64,000 nucleotides of DNA from Aspidapion aeneum (lineage: Eukaryota > Arthropoda > Insecta > Coleoptera > Brentidae): NCBI GenBank assembly GCA_963576565.1, contig OY755045.1, positions 8,555,977 to 8,619,976 on the forward strand, read 5' to 3'. A program made the translations under genes and the position numbers. Under the pieces are notes generated by a model. That model saw only the letters and a program-made list of their open reading frames with translations. It made no database searches and had not been told where the DNA came from. Position 1 is the stretch's first letter; each line of letters opens with the position of its first letter. Shown in pieces: positions 36,137 through 47,445 of the stretch.

Positions 36137-36517
36137 TAGTATACGGCGGACAAAACGGTATTTTATTATAAAAGCTGGTTAAAATTCCAATTATCAAATA
36201 TTATCGTATCAAAACAATTTTTTGTTGCTTTATAGATAAGAGAATGAAGAATAAATAAACGTGTCCATTTTTTGCATTTATTATAAGAATCGGGTACATG
36301 ATGCCACTAAATTTTGATGATTTTGTAGCAGACCAATTGCTATACTTAGCATTGAATACTTTTCTAAAAATAAAAAGTTTCTTAGATTTTTGATTCCTGT
36401 GTTAATTTTTATTTTTCTTATGGATATGTCAGAGACAAGTACTATCAGATCATTAACAACATGGTAACAAGAAGTTTAAATAAATATAAATAAATTACCT
36501 TTTTTCAATTATAAGTA
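36137..36517. other. No identifiable gene
   Basis: AT-rich spacer between two TA-flanked MITEs. Confidence 0.4.
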
Positions 36518-36869
36518 CAGTAGAACCCCGATTATCCGTGCTCCACGGGACCGGACGAGGCACGGATAAGTGAAAAGCACGGATAATCCGAACATTCATT
36601 TATTACATGTTACATACATATTATGTATTATATACTCAAAAGTATGACAGAAAAAAAAGATCCCATAAGTTCAAACCAAGTTTATATGTATGTATTGCAT
36701 AAAAAGAAAACAGAACAAAAAATATAATTCTACATAAGGTTTTGGTCGAGAGATTTCCGGTAACCCTATTTCGATAGAACTTCAAAAACACAATTTCGAT
36801 AATGGGAAATCATAGCACGGATAATCCGTAGCCCGGATAATCCGTGCATGGATAATCGGGGTTCTACTG
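36518..36869. mobile_element. 352-bp pogo/Tigger-type MITE
   Basis: Ends CAGTAGAACCCCGATTATCC and GGATAATCGGGGTTCTACTG, flanked by TA at 36516-36517 and 36870-36871. Both the end sequence and the TA duplication are characteristic of the pogo/Tigger branch of Tc1/mariner. Extra copies of GCACGGATAATCCG sit just inside each end. Non-coding. Confidence 0.9.
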
Positions 36870-36904
36870 TACAAATAAATGGATCCATGACGGATCTGAC
36901 ACTT

Positions 36905-37410
36905 TCCTAGCTAGCCCATTATCACACTTTTTTGTAAATATCTCAGAAACTAAAGCTCCTAAGAAGTTTTTGTTTATAACATGAATTATTGAGCAAAATA
37001 TAGTCTACTATATTCCGAAAACAGTGTCTTGATACGATGCTCCGTTAAAAAGTTTTTTAAGTTTTTAATTGTCATTAGCATTAATGGATTTTGACCAAAA
37101 TCTAATCAGCTCGTAAGAGTATCGAACACTATTTTACCTAAAAATTTTATGAAAATCGGTTTAGCGGTTTAGGAGCTATCGTGTTACAGACCTAAATAAT
37201 ATACACACACACAGACCGACATCACGACCGAACCGAACCGAACCGAACCGAACCGAACCGAACCGAACCGAACCGAACCGAACCGAACCGAACCGAACCG
37301 AACCGAACCGAACCGAACCCTTTTTTTGGCTTTATCTCAAAAAAAAATTTTTCGTCAAAAATAATACGTTCTCTAGCCATTGCTACGCGGGATAGGAAGG
37401 TAAAAAATGT
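36905..37410 (+). repeat. Interspersed repeat R3, copy 3, with ACCGA pentamer tract
   Basis: CTCAGAAACTAAAGCTCCTA, AAATCGGTTTAGCGGTTTAG and GCGGGATAGGAAGGTAAAAA place it in R3. The position that holds CAGA/AC tracts in the other copies here holds about 18 units of ACCGA at 37224-37319. Confidence 0.8.
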
Positions 37411-37889
37411 GTCACTTAATGAAGGGTATATTTTTCAACTCCCTATCATCCATGTTTTAACCGTTTTCACGCTTCGCATCAGTTACGGCCGATCCATCAT
37501 CCATAATCTGAAAGGGATGGCAAAAAAACAAGTGTTTATTTTTTCTGTTTTTCTTATTTTTCTTCCTAATTTTTCTTTTTGCCCTACTTTTTTTTTTGAA
37601 AACTGTATGAGGATTATTATAGATGAGCATGATGAATCGATTTAGCACAAGTATACAACCGCCATTTTTATACAGAAATAAAGTATGTAATATTTTTTAT
37701 TCGTGTTCATATCTTGAAACCTACTGGACTGAATTTGATTAAATATTTAGACTCATAAAAAAAGTAATAGACAAGTAAATAGATAGCATCAGGTCCATCA
37801 AAATTATTGTATCTAATCTTGTAAAGGAAAGAGTAAGGGTAAGTTATGTCCATAACAGGACCAATTTTTCAAATAACAATAGTTTCTGG
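37411..37889. other. No identifiable gene
   Basis: ORFs on both strands at 37409-37648 read a T-rich tract and are unsupported. Confidence 0.4.
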
Positions 37890-38112
37890 TATACCAATCG
37901 GGCGTTGGATCTGGAGTTGTTAGTATTCAAGAAAAAGTAGAGATTAAACATATTCTCGGCCAATTGGCTACTATATTTCAGGCCGAACTCGTACCCATTG
38001 GACTGTGTGCCCGGTGGATTACTGACCACGAATGGACCAACAGGACAATAAAAATCTTCTCCGTCAGTCAAGCAGCCTTAAGAGCGCTTGATTCCTATAC
38101 AGCCTTACACCC

Positions 38113-38238
38113 GGTTCCCACCTACGACTTTCTCGTGGGTGCCCACTCACGCGTCACATGATCTCAATATAAAATGTTATGACAGTCACGTGACGCGTGC
38201 GCGGGCACGCACGAGAAAGTACTAGGTGGGCACCAGCG
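38113..38238. mobile_element. 126-bp inverted-repeat MITE in the LINE RNase H
   Basis: GGTTCCCACCTACGACTTTC, TCGTGGGTGCCCACTCACGC face GCGTGCGCGGGCACGCACGA, GAAAGTACTAGGTGGGCACC. Arms of about 50 bp with a short AT-rich centre. Much GC-richer than its surroundings. Confidence 0.75.
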
Positions 38239-38749
38239 CAGCCTTCGTAAACTAACGAGCCACGAACCAGAAAAGGCAACATCGCAAATTGGCCGGCTGG
38301 TGGGCCGATATATACATGGGAGATATAAACAACTGCTATTTGTTTTGATTGTAGTTTGGCGATTTTGTATTTTTTTTTGTAAAAACTAATAAACTGTGTT
38401 TAGGCGTGTTACATTTAATTTTTAAAACAAACAAAACATTTGGAAATAAATATCAGTGGCCATTAATCATGTTAAAAAATATGTAACAAAACCTAGAATA
38501 AAAAGAAGAGAAATTCCTTTTAAACAATTTGTGAGAACAACCCTAAAGTTCGATTCATAGTACCGTGAAGTAAGCAGTATGAAGTGAGAAGTAAGAAATA
38601 AAAATTGTTCCTTTCTTACTGCTAAGTTATTACTGTCAAGTTTGAACAACAGGATGTTTGTGGGATAGTTTCTTATGTCTGACTGCTTACTTTACAGAAC
38701 TATGAATCTAGTTTAAGTGGTACCATGTTAATTTAAACTTTAAATGAAC

Positions 38750-39480
38750 TTACCTTTTTTTATATCTATTCTATTTAGCCTTCGTCAATCCATCTTTGGC
38801 CAAGTTCTCCAGTTTACAATACATTTGTTCCATCAATCGTCTCTCTGTCTGATAATATGACCGGCAAATTTCCATTTTAATTTTGCTACTTCTGCTCTGA
38901 CATCCCTTACTTTTGTTTTATTTCTAATCAATTCATTCCTTTTCTACCTGTTAGCTTTACATGTAACATTTGTCTTTCCATTGATCTTTGGGCTTTTGTT
39001 ACCTTATCCATGTTTGATTTTGTAAGTGTCCAGGTCTGGGATTCATAGGTAAGTACAGGAAGGATACATTGGTTATACACTTCCGTTTTGAGGTACTGAG
39101 GATATTTTTTATTTCTTAATATGTTGCTTAATTTACCGAATGCTGCCCAGGCCAATCTTACTCGTCTCTTGATTTCAGCTGTTTGCTTTTCTCTTTTCAG
39201 TTTAATAATTTGTCCCGGGTCCTATATATTCCTCTACTTGTTCTATTTTTTTTTAGATTGATTGATATTATCAGCATATCTTGGTGGTTCAGAAATGTCC
39301 GTTTACTTTGATGCCTATTTCTTCCCAATCTAAGCTTTTAAAAACATCTTCTAGGGCCTGGTTAAATAATTTAGGGAATATTGTGTCACGCTGACACCCT
39401 TCTTATGCGGATTGGCTTGGTTCCTCTGTGGATTTTGATTAATGTTGTTGCTTCACTATATATATTGGCTATTAAGTCTG
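38750..39480 (-). pseudogene. RTE-like LINE reverse-transcriptase fragment
   Basis: Upstream part (39280-39480, minus) carries SRIDHRYTDLIANIYSEATT, TLIKIHRGTKPIRIR and LRLGRNRHQSK in shifted frames. The downstream frame at 38928-39155 reads FGKLSNILRNKKYPQYLKTE, VYNQCILPVLTYESQTWTL and KAQRSMERQMLHVKLTGR, the RT C-terminal region of RTE-like insect LINEs. The catalytic YADD region is missing or decayed, so there is an internal deletion. This copy keeps the stretch CTTAGATTGGGAAGAAATAG intact (about 39318-39338), the same site that carries the LINE insertion at 21.9 kb. Confidence 0.75.
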
Positions 39481-40238
39481 TATATCTGTGATCTATTCGG
39501 CTATTAATTAAAGATCTTTTACTGCCCAGTGCTCAATGCTTTTTCGAAGTCTATAAACGCAATATATATTTATATATATTTCCATACCCTCCCTTTCTTC
39601 AAATTTTTTCGTTGTCGTCAGGATTTTCTCTTACTGGAGGTTTGGGGTTTGACATATACTCGGGTTAAAATTCAAATAGCCGAGGTATTGCCCCATTGTT
39701 TAACTTAGGGAATGTTAGTGGCACCTCCTTTTGTACTCCCTCTTTATCCCTAATTATCTCGGTTCTACCAACGTCACTTATGTCAAAATGTTTCCAACAA
39801 ACCACTGAAGATGCAGTCACAACATAATCTTCTCTGTGTATGGCCTGAAGCCAAGCATTTTTTAGGTCATTTTCTTTTGGGAAGCTAAAGGTTGTTTCGT
39901 GACCCTCTTCATTAATGCATCGTTACTTTTGCAACCGGGTACCCAACACTTTCGCGGCATGTTTAAAATTTAAAAAGAAAAAACAGACCAAAAATTCCAA
40001 ACAAAAACAAACATCTAACCTCACTTATTACCGGTGTACAAAAGGTCTTTTTTACACAGCTTTTATTAAGTAGGTAATATAATTTTAAGTTCACCCCACA
40101 TCTCACTAAAACCAGAACAGTTGTTTTATTTGGTAACGCGATTTGAAATATACTAAAAGTTAAAAAAAACATTATCTGCGCGGAAACGGCCAGTAACTAG
40201 CGTGGTGGGCGACGCACGTGGACGAAAATGACTGGCCT
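39481..40238. other. No identifiable gene (inside the 2-kb element)
   Basis: Unassigned sequence between the RTE fragment and the right inverted end. The minus-strand ORF at 39963-40172 has no motif. Confidence 0.35.
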
Positions 40239-40638
40239 CCACGCTGTGTTGCCGTTTCTTCTGGTTCGTGGCTCGTTAGTTTACGAAGGCTGTGGCACCA
40301 GGCTTTAACGAGAACGGTAAGGAGCTGAATGCGCTCGGTGCTGCTAACAATTAGTCATTAATATGGATACCAGGGCATTCTGGGCACGAGGGAAATGACA
40401 GACCTAGCAGCGAGGGAAGCGGCATTTACCGAATTTTTCGTCCCCGTGTTAGCCCTGGGAATATCATACAATGCTGTTAAATCAACCAAATTAAAATGTA
40501 TGGCGAATAGTTTCCAACAATACTGGATAAATATACCAGAACTGGCTCACTCTAGAGAGTTCATTAAAGGACCTTGTAGGAACAGAGCCAGGAACATTAT
40601 TGGACTTACCAGACAGGAGATACGTATTGTGACAACAG

Positions 40639-40775
40639 TTTCAAAATCATCTGAAAAGCAATGATATATAAAAAGTTTTGAAATAGGAGCAACTTTTTTT
40701 TTCTCGAAAATAATAGTATAGTAGTAGTGTGAGCTAAAATATAGTATAGTAGTAGTGTGAGCTAATAATAAGTTG
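40639..40775 (+). mobile_element. 3' end fragment of a CAGA-microsatellite element
   Basis: AGTTTCAAAATCATCTGAAA to GGAGCAACTTTTTTTTTC and GTGTGAGCTAAAATATAG match the constant 3' end of copies A-C, without the CAGA tract. The terminal GTGTGAGCTAA is present twice (40727 and 40754). It lies inside the LINE C-terminal region. Confidence 0.75.
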
Positions 40776-41084
40776 TATTATAAGGCTTTTGATTGATTTA
40801 TATGTGCCCTTTTAGGCTGATTCTTTAGAGGCCTGCCATGCTTTCTTCTATTGTAAGTACAGGGTGTCCAAAATTTGTTGTTTTGGGGGTTATTAGCTTG
40901 CAATAGGTATCAAGATGTTGTTTTTTACCCCTTTTTTTATCTTTTAAAAATCGAGGCAGGCTTGCAAGTGGGGCTAAGTTTTTTATCTTCCGTAGAAACA
41001 CCTTATATGACAGATTAAAATGAATTATGAATTAGAAAAGCTGCTAGATGGCGCAAACATCGTGAGATTTTCAAAGTTTAGCCA
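40776..41084. other. No gene; solitary ACAGGGTGTCC end
   Basis: ACAGGGTGTCCAAAATTTGT at about 40859 resembles the end of the foldback MITE at 12779-13700, but no partner was seen. Confidence 0.4.
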
Positions 41085-41700
41085 GTTCGCTAAATGACGC
41101 TTTTCCGAATCTTAACTCAGGGTATGGTATTTCTCATCTCTATGGCCCCACCATACTGCAACTCGGTGCACTTGTTGATAAAGTATACCGATTTTAAAAT
41201 ATGAATTTTCAAGTTTTGTCTATTTTGGTGTTATGGGATTCCCTACCCTAAAATTCGCTAAATGATGTTTTTCCGAATCTTAACTTAGAGTTAGAGACTG
41301 TGGTTTTTTCTCATCTCTATGGCCTCACCATACTGCAACTCGGTGCTTTTGTTGTTAAACTGTATAGTTTTTGAAATATGGATTTTCAAAGTTTGGCCAT
41401 TTTGGTCTTATGGGATTCCCTACCCTAAAAATCGCTAAATGACGTTTTTCCGAATCTTAACTTAGAGTTAGAGACTGTGGTTTTTTCTCATCTCTATGGC
41501 CTCACCATACTGCAACTCAGTGCTTTTGTTGTTAAACTGTATAGTTTTTGAAATATAGATTTTTAAAGTTTGGTCATTTTGGTTTTATGGGATTCCCTTA
41601 CCCTCAAATTTGCTAAATGACATTTTTTCGAATCTTAGGTCAGTGTGTGGTTTTTTCGCATCTCTATAGCCCCACCATACTGCAACTCGGTGCATTTGAT
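41085..41700 (+). repeat. Tandem repeat, about 175-bp unit, 3.5 units
   Basis: Units start with TTCGCTAAATGACG at about 41086, 41254, 41431 and 41609 and share TTTTCCGAATCTTAACT, TCATCTCTATGGCC, CACCATACTGCAACTCGGTG and TTATGGGATTCCCTACCCT. Confidence 0.85.
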
Positions 41701-41744
41701 AACAGGTCTTTTTACGGGTCACTCTCGACTGAGAGTACCCATGC

Positions 41745-42581
41745 CAGTGTTGCCACCCTCGACCCTGAGGTGTTCGGTAGAAGGCTTCGAGAAAAATCGG
41801 TAGATTTCGGTAGATTTTTTAATCATCTCAGCAAGCAGTGCTAGCTAGAACTATCGATAGTTTGGATTGATTTAGTCGGTAAATTGTATTTCTACGATTT
41901 GTTTTTACTGACAAAATACCAAAATTAAGAATTAAATAAAAAAATTAGGTACATACTAGGGACCTATTGCAATAAAGCCAGGCACAAATTGTGCCGGGCA
42001 CTATATTGACAGTTTCGCATTAAAAACTAACAGTTGATCCTTCAAAATTGACATACCAAAGTCGAATTTAGAAATCGAGTCGTTTATTTTCCATTAATTG
42101 TGGCGTCACTATTAATGCCGGCTCTTATAATACACAATGGCCTTATTTTGAAAGAAGACAGCTGTTCTTATAATGTGAAAGTGTCAATATAGTGCCCGGC
42201 ACAATTTGTGCCTGGCTTTATTGCAATAGGTTCCTATTAGGTAGATAATATTATAAAAAAGGCCTCAGGGTTTATAATAGCGTGATCTTTAATGCCGCTT
42301 GCGGCTGCCGGCTGAGTATATCGCAAAATCCAAGAGATGGCGCCATAAATACACTTTTAAAAACAATGGCTTGAAATAAAATTTTTATTCTACAAAGGAT
42401 CTTACATAAAAAGAATATTTTATTTATAGTGTTTTTTTTAATCGCGATTACGAGGCGTATCAAAAAAAACAAGTTTATATTGAAAAAAAAATCGGTAGAA
42501 AACTATGGTAATTCGGTATATCGTAAAGTAAAAGGCTAAATCGGTAGATCTACCGAAAAATCGGTAGAGGTGGCAACACTG
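41745..42581. mobile_element. hAT-type element with exact 8-bp target duplication
   Basis: Ends CAGTGTTGCCACCCTCGACC and TCGGTAGAGGTGGCAACACTG (first 20 shown only in part), flanked by ACCCATGC at 41737-41744 and 42582-42589. CAGTGTTGCCA ends with an 8-bp duplication are typical of hAT. GGTAGAT/TCGGTAGA phrases repeat inside both ends. It contains the M1 MITE at 41959-42234. The remaining 561 bp has no transposase. Directly to the right, the LINE C-terminal frame resumes. Confidence 0.9.
41959..42234. mobile_element. TA-flanked MITE, family M1, copy 3
   Basis: Ends GGGACCTATTGCAATAAAGC and GCTTTATTGCAATAGGTTCC, flanked by TA at 41957-41958 and 42235-42236. Inner inverted block GGCACAAATTGTGCCGGGCA / TGCCCGGCACAATTTGTGCC. 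It is nested in the hAT element, so it is younger. Confidence 0.85.
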
Positions 42582-42795
42582 ACCCATGCACAGAATGGGA
42601 TTAACAGAAGAGACCGAATGTAGACTCTGTATGGAGGATGACGATACAGTCAGACATGTACTATGCGCATGTCCGGCTATTGCACGTTTACGTCAGAACA
42701 CTTTCGATAAACCTCAGATTGATTCAGAAGATTTGAACAGTGTCTCACCCAAACTGATAGCCGGCCTTTTTGGAGGATTAGGCATACAGTGGTAA

Positions 42796-43330
42796 GAAAC
42801 CACTCAAAAGTGAACCACAATGGACTAGACTGGTGGTCGCAGTGGAAGGGCTTACATATGAATTATCAAGTTGTGTCCATTAGGGCATATAGCAGTGGCG
42901 GATTCAGTATCTCCAGTGGTGAGGGGCCAAAGTGGCATCAAACATCGAAATATTTTTTATTAACGCTTTTTGATAGATCTGTGGCTCGATCTGAGTAGTG
43001 TGAAATTTAGTATTTAAAGGAGATTTATGACGCCGCAGGCGAAATTAAAAAAAAATATGTTGTTTTAAAAATATTAACTTACTTTTTTTTACCCTTATAC
43101 TTTGGTTTGGAGGGTAACAGCCTGGGCCGGACTCAGTTAAGTGGCAGTAATAATTTTTGATAATTAATTTAACTGAATCCGTGACTTGTGACATATGATA
43201 CAAACGTGAAAAATAATATAGCCGCAGAAAATTTTGGAATACTGCCAAAAATGGTTAATAATTTCTTGTCACTTTTTATCCGTGCAGAAAATTTTTTGAA
43301 AAGTTCTGTAGGCCAGTAAAGAGTGTAGGT
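42796..43330. other. No gene; probable LINE 3' UTR then unassigned
   Basis: The first 100 bp may be the LINE 3' untranslated region. CAGTGGCGGATTCAGTATC at 42893 looks like a hAT end, and a CCGCCACTG lies at 44852, but their flanks do not form a duplication. Confidence 0.4.
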
Positions 43331-43733
43331 ACTAAGGGCACTCATCGTCAAGCAAGCTTTACAGGTAGGGAAGCATAACTCTAATTTTCTATTTTTTGGT
43401 TATAATTTTTTACATGTTTTCCTCGGTTTCGCATTGGCGGCTGGTTGTTATTTTAAAAATGTAGTTTTAACACAGTCTAAAGATCTATTTATTATTGATA
43501 CAGTTTCAAGATAGTTTGCAGCATAACTTTTTAATTCTAATTACATATATATATATATATATATATATATAGTTTAGGTACCTTCATACTGTGTAAAACA
43601 ACATGTTCAAAATAAAACAGAACCGCCAACGCGAACCCGAGGAAAACATGTCAAAAATAATAACCAAAAAATAGAAAGCCTGACGTTAGCTTCGCTTCCT
43701 ATAAAGCTTGCCTTTATGATGAGTGTCCTTAGT
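43331..43733. mobile_element. 403-bp MITE with long inverted arms and AGGT duplication
   Basis: ACTAAGGGCACTCATCGTCA opposite GATGAGTGTCCTTAGT, with arms of about 115 bp that include TTTCTATTTTTTGGTTAT and ACATGTTTTCCTCGG. AGGT flanks it at 43327-43330 and 43734-43737. A (TA)n tract lies in the centre (about 43546-43571). Confidence 0.85.
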
Positions 43734-43788
43734 AGGTACAGGGTGATTTAAATTGGGCAGTGGCGCCTTTTACAGGGAGGGCAACGAG

Positions 43789-43853
43789 GCAGTGCCTAAG
43801 GTCACTATTAACGAAGTTTCTTAGTTCGTTATACAGTGACCTTAGCAGTGCTT
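43789..43853. repeat. 65-bp palindrome
   Basis: GGCAGTGCCTAAGGTCACTA, TTAACGAAG is followed by its near-exact reverse complement CTTAGTTCGTTATACAGTGA, CCTTAGCAGTGC. Arms of about 28 bp. Confidence 0.8.
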
Positions 43854-44880
43854 CCTTCCAAAACTAGACAAAAACAATATTTTTAATTGATTTATTTAAA
43901 AAAAGTTAAATCTTCCCTTGCGACATGATTGTCTAGCTCTTTTTATTATCTGTAGTTAACACCTTGCGATTAATTGGGTGAACTTTTTTAGCGTAAATAA
44001 TTACAAGCCGGCAGCACCGCAAGGGACAAGATTTCAATTTCACCCGTTTTTCCGCAGTGTATGGGTGGTTGTTCTCGCGCGGGGGCGGGATGAATGTTTG
44101 TTTTAGTTGACGTCGGTCATATTCAACGTGCTAAAACGTTCGGTGTCCTTCCGGTTCTATCCTTATTGAAGACGTATGAGTTTGTTTTTATTTGGGGTAG
44201 GTCAACCTTGCCGGTGGTGTGTAATTGTTTGTTTTTTTATAGTTTGTTAATAAAATGGAAATAAATACCGTCAATTGCATAATTAATTGTGCAAATTTAA
44301 ATACGTTGACATATGACCTTCGATTACAAATAAAATCTTTAGGGCCACATAGACCGGACCTAAAATTAACCAAAATTTTAGTGCAAGTAATAAAAAACTG
44401 TACAGTGCTGAAAACTCTGCGGCTGTGAAAAACGAGATGCTTTTTTTGCTTTATTTGTCTTATTATGAACAATCCACGAAGTGATCCTGCGTGGGTGGCA
44501 AAGGGAATGTGTGATATCAAGCACTTTAGTGAAAAGTTAAAGACACAAAGTAACTGCTACTTATTTAAATAACCACATAGAATTTTCTATGCTAGGCAAG
44601 ACTGATATTAGGGGCCAATTGAATAGTGCCTATAGGCAAAACATTACTGAACATAATGAAAATGTGGCAAAAAAATAGACATATACTTAGTAGGCCATGA
44701 TGAGTCTGAAACTGGTGCTAATCCAAGCACTTTGCGCGTGTAAAAGAAGCGCGAATAGATTTTATCTATAAATAAATAAAGTATAAATAAATAAGTTTTT
44801 TATCTCCTTTTCCATGCAATATAAATTTCCGCCCCCACAATTTATCACCAGCCGCCACTGTGTGTACGGAGTTTTGGAAT
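43854..44880. other. No confident gene
   Basis: The minus-strand ORF at 44188-44520 (MISHIPFATHAGSLRGLFII ...) has no domain I recognise. It could be a remnant of a hAT transposase region, since hAT-like ends (CAGTGGCG, CCGCCACTG) lie around it, but that is speculation. Confidence 0.3.
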
Positions 44881-46462
44881 AATAGATAGTTTAAGTTGTG
44901 CTACGTATTTTTACGTAAAACTACACGTTAAGCGCTCTACGTTTTGTCCCAAATTTGAGTTTAAGTTGAATGTTTTTACGTTATCATAAAAAGTCTACTA
45001 ATAGCAGAGAATATGGAATGCGCCACTGTGTTTTTTTGATGTTACAATTTTGTTTTTTGTCTTTTCAACTACAGTAGGAATATATTTGCAAAGAATCGTT
45101 TGTACTGGTCAATCAACCAATTCTATTCTTTGGTAACGTTAAGGTGCCCGCAGACCAACGATTATAAACACACAGGATTGCTTATTTCCATTTAACTAAT
45201 GTTAGCGTCGCTCAGCGACACGAACAGTGTCTGCTTACGTCACCAGCGGACCAGTTGCTTTGTTTGTATTGAGAGTTCGTGTGATTTTAAGGTGTTTTTG
45301 ACGTTTTTATCTCCGTTTTTTTGCGTTTTTTTATTAATTTGACGGTGTGGTTGACTATTTAGGAGGTAAATAAATCTTTAGAAATGTGAATTAAGTGAAT
45401 TCATATAAAGAAAGCACATTAATTTATTGTTGAAATAAAAGCTTTGTGTTCCCTCTTTCAGTGTAGAAATATAAGCAAACTTTTAATTTTTTTTTGCATT
45501 TTTGGAAACTCCTTGCTTATTAAAGTAATCATATTGAAGAAAATTGGTAATTATGCTGCAAAAGTACTTCTTTTATTAAACTGATTTTTGGAAAATTTAT
45601 TTTATAAGTTTTTATTTATAAGTTTAGTTTCAGTTTTTTTCTTAAGTTTTTTAGTCTCTTTATAGAAGTTTTCTGAAACATGTTACAGAAGAAGGAGTGA
45701 AAACGGGCGCTGGGTGGGATAAAAACAACTCATAACACAAACAATGTAAATCATTTGAAAAAAACTTATGAAAATCTATTGATTTAAAACATAAGAAGTT
45801 GAAAAACACATCTTATTTGGCTGTTTTCTTCAAAAACTGACTGGTTTTTGATATAATAATATAATAAATATTGCAATTTTAGATCTGAAATATCAAATAA
45901 ATACCTTTTTGTTACTACATAATATAAGTGTATTTTATTATATCCGCAACAAAAACAATACATTATACATCTAATGATTTAAATTGAATAAACTTTTAGA
46001 AAAAATCCCACTTCTATTCTAAAACTTTCAACTATTTAAAAAAGAAACTCCAACATATCGTCTGGTAGGAAAATTCAGCTCTCAGAGCAAACTCTTTATT
46101 TATCAAATCATTTGTTTTGATTAAATAAAATTATTAATTACATTTACTAAACACGAATAAAAAATTTGTTTGCAAATAAGCAAGAAAAAAGCGGGAAAAA
46201 CTCACGATTGCAATGTGTATTAAATGAAGCGCGCTGAGCAGAGGTCCACTAGTGACGTAAGCAAGGCGCCGCCTACCGCTAAAAGATTCGAGCAAATAGG
46301 CAATCCTGTGAGTTTATAATCGTTGCCCGCAGACTGCCGTAAGCTAACGTAAATACGTAGGTTCCTAACGTGACCTTGACGACGGTGTGACGAAGTGCGC
46401 TTGCGTATCTGTCAAATCTCATGCTTACGTAAAAATATGTTGCACAACTTAAACTATCTAAT
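44881..46462. mobile_element. 1.58-kb element with 40-bp inverted ends
   Basis: AATAGATAGTTTAAGTTGTG, CTACGTATTTTTACGTAA at the left is inverted at about 46425-46462 (TTACGTAAAAATATGTTGCA, CAACTTAAACTATCTAAT). No ORF of size inside. A second inverted pair lies within it. Confidence 0.7.
45143..46336. mobile_element. Inner inverted-repeat element, about 1.2 kb
   Basis: GGTGCCCGCAGACCAACGAT, TATAAACACACAGGATTGC at the left and GGCAATCCTGTGAGTTTATA, ATCGTTGCCCGCAGACTGCC at the right. The offset from the outer ends is unequal (about 225 bp left, 90 bp right), which suggests a nested insertion and not subterminal repeats of one element. Confidence 0.65.
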
Positions 46463-47441
46463 ATTTCTTCCTCTACTTGAACTTTGACCAGACAAAGATT
46501 CTTGAAAATTCTCTCAAGACAAGACGAATTTTAACACGCAACAACAACTCTCTTTCAATTTCAAAAGACTTTTTCCGATTTTTCAGACAACGCCTTTGTT
46601 TGATTTCGCACCCTCCCACGCCTCGTTTAGAGAAAATAAAACAATTGAACTTTTCTTTGATTTCGACAGGGCTAATATTGAAAAGCGAAAAGTGGTGGAG
46701 TGTAGATTAAATTTTACTTTAAAATTCGGGTGACATCAGCAGATCGAGTTTTTTGGGCCAATAATAAAGTTCGCCGTAGTAACAATGCGTCGGGATTTTA
46801 CTGGGGTTTATTAAAAAAGTTTTGGCCAGGATTGAATTGAAAGTATTAGTAGGGTTATCGAAATGAACGGGCCACAAACACGAACTTATACAGGGTGTAC
46901 GGCACATGAACCTTCAACATTTTTTGGGGATATTGTTGAAGAACATTAGTGATTTTGTGAAAGAAAATCAATTTCAAAATTAAAAATTAAAAAAAGTATC
47001 GACACTTGAGAACTTCATTTTCTCTTAAAAACTTCACTGGTTGATTACCTTTCTAACGGTATGCTTCACATTGATTAAAAAAACAATTCTGCTTTAAAAT
47101 ACGGATATTCTGTGAGACCTTAGAGTAATAATAATATAAAGAGAAGAAGTCAACCGCGGCCCCGTGTAAATTTTCCCTATTCGTGGCGGTCATTCCTGAA
47201 AACTTAGAATTTGCAGAATCCCCGGCGATGGCAACATAGCTGCGTCACTGAAATCATCTCGAAAAAACCACACTAGGATGAATTTTCATAATATTTTCAG
47301 AAACATAGCACTTCTTGTTTCTTTTTACGTCCAACTAAGTTCTTTTTTACAAAAATAAAACTCAGCACACAGAAAAAAAACACCAAAAATTCAATATGCC
47401 GAGTCCGCCGGCCAAGACAACACTGCATTTAATACAAACAC
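46463..47441. other. No confident gene; left flank of the LTR element
   Basis: Short ORFs at 46477-46710 (+) and 46719-46907 (-) show no domain. This stretch is less repetitive than the rest of the window and may be host sequence. Confidence 0.35.
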
Positions 47442-47445
47442 ATGT
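47442..47445. other. Target-site duplication ATGT, left
   Basis: ATGT directly before the LTR end TGTGGCC. It is repeated at 63350-63353 directly after the other LTR. Confidence 0.85.

Larger units (their letters stand above)
38239..40292. mobile_element. 2.05-kb inverted-repeat element inserted in the LINE
   Basis: CAGCCTTCGTAAACTAACGA, GCCACGAACCAG at 38239 is exactly inverted at about 40261-40292 (CTGGTTCGTGGCTCGTTAG, TTTACGAAGGCTG). The LINE reading resumes directly to the right. The interior contains the minus-strand RTE-like fragment at 38750-39480. No transposase was recognised and the target duplication is unclear. Confidence 0.75.
37890..42795 (+). pseudogene. RNase H-bearing LINE, 3' part, broken by several insertions
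   Basis: Three collinear pieces remain. Piece 1 (37890-38105) reads LGQLATIFQAELVPIGLC then IKIFSVSQAALRALDSYT, an RNase H with the catalytic Glu in QAEL but Val where SDSQ has its Asp. Piece 2 (about 40340-40638) reads ELNALGAANN, a stop, WIPGHSGHEGN, a frameshift, then DLAAREAAFTEFF to GLTRQEIRIV. Piece 3 (42586-42795) reads HRMGLTEETECRLCMEDDDT and HVLCACPAIARLR, the CCHC-like C-terminus of I/Jockey/R1-type LINEs. Inserted between them are a MITE, a 2-kb inverted-repeat element, a CAGA-element fragment and a hAT element. Stops, frameshift and the lost Asp show it is dead. Confidence 0.8.

Noticed and set aside
42893..44860. A full hAT element between CAGTGGCGG and CCGCCACTG
   Set aside because: Flanking sequences (GCATATAG and TGTGTACG) are not duplicates, and several other CAGTGGCG sites exist nearby, so pairing is arbitrary.
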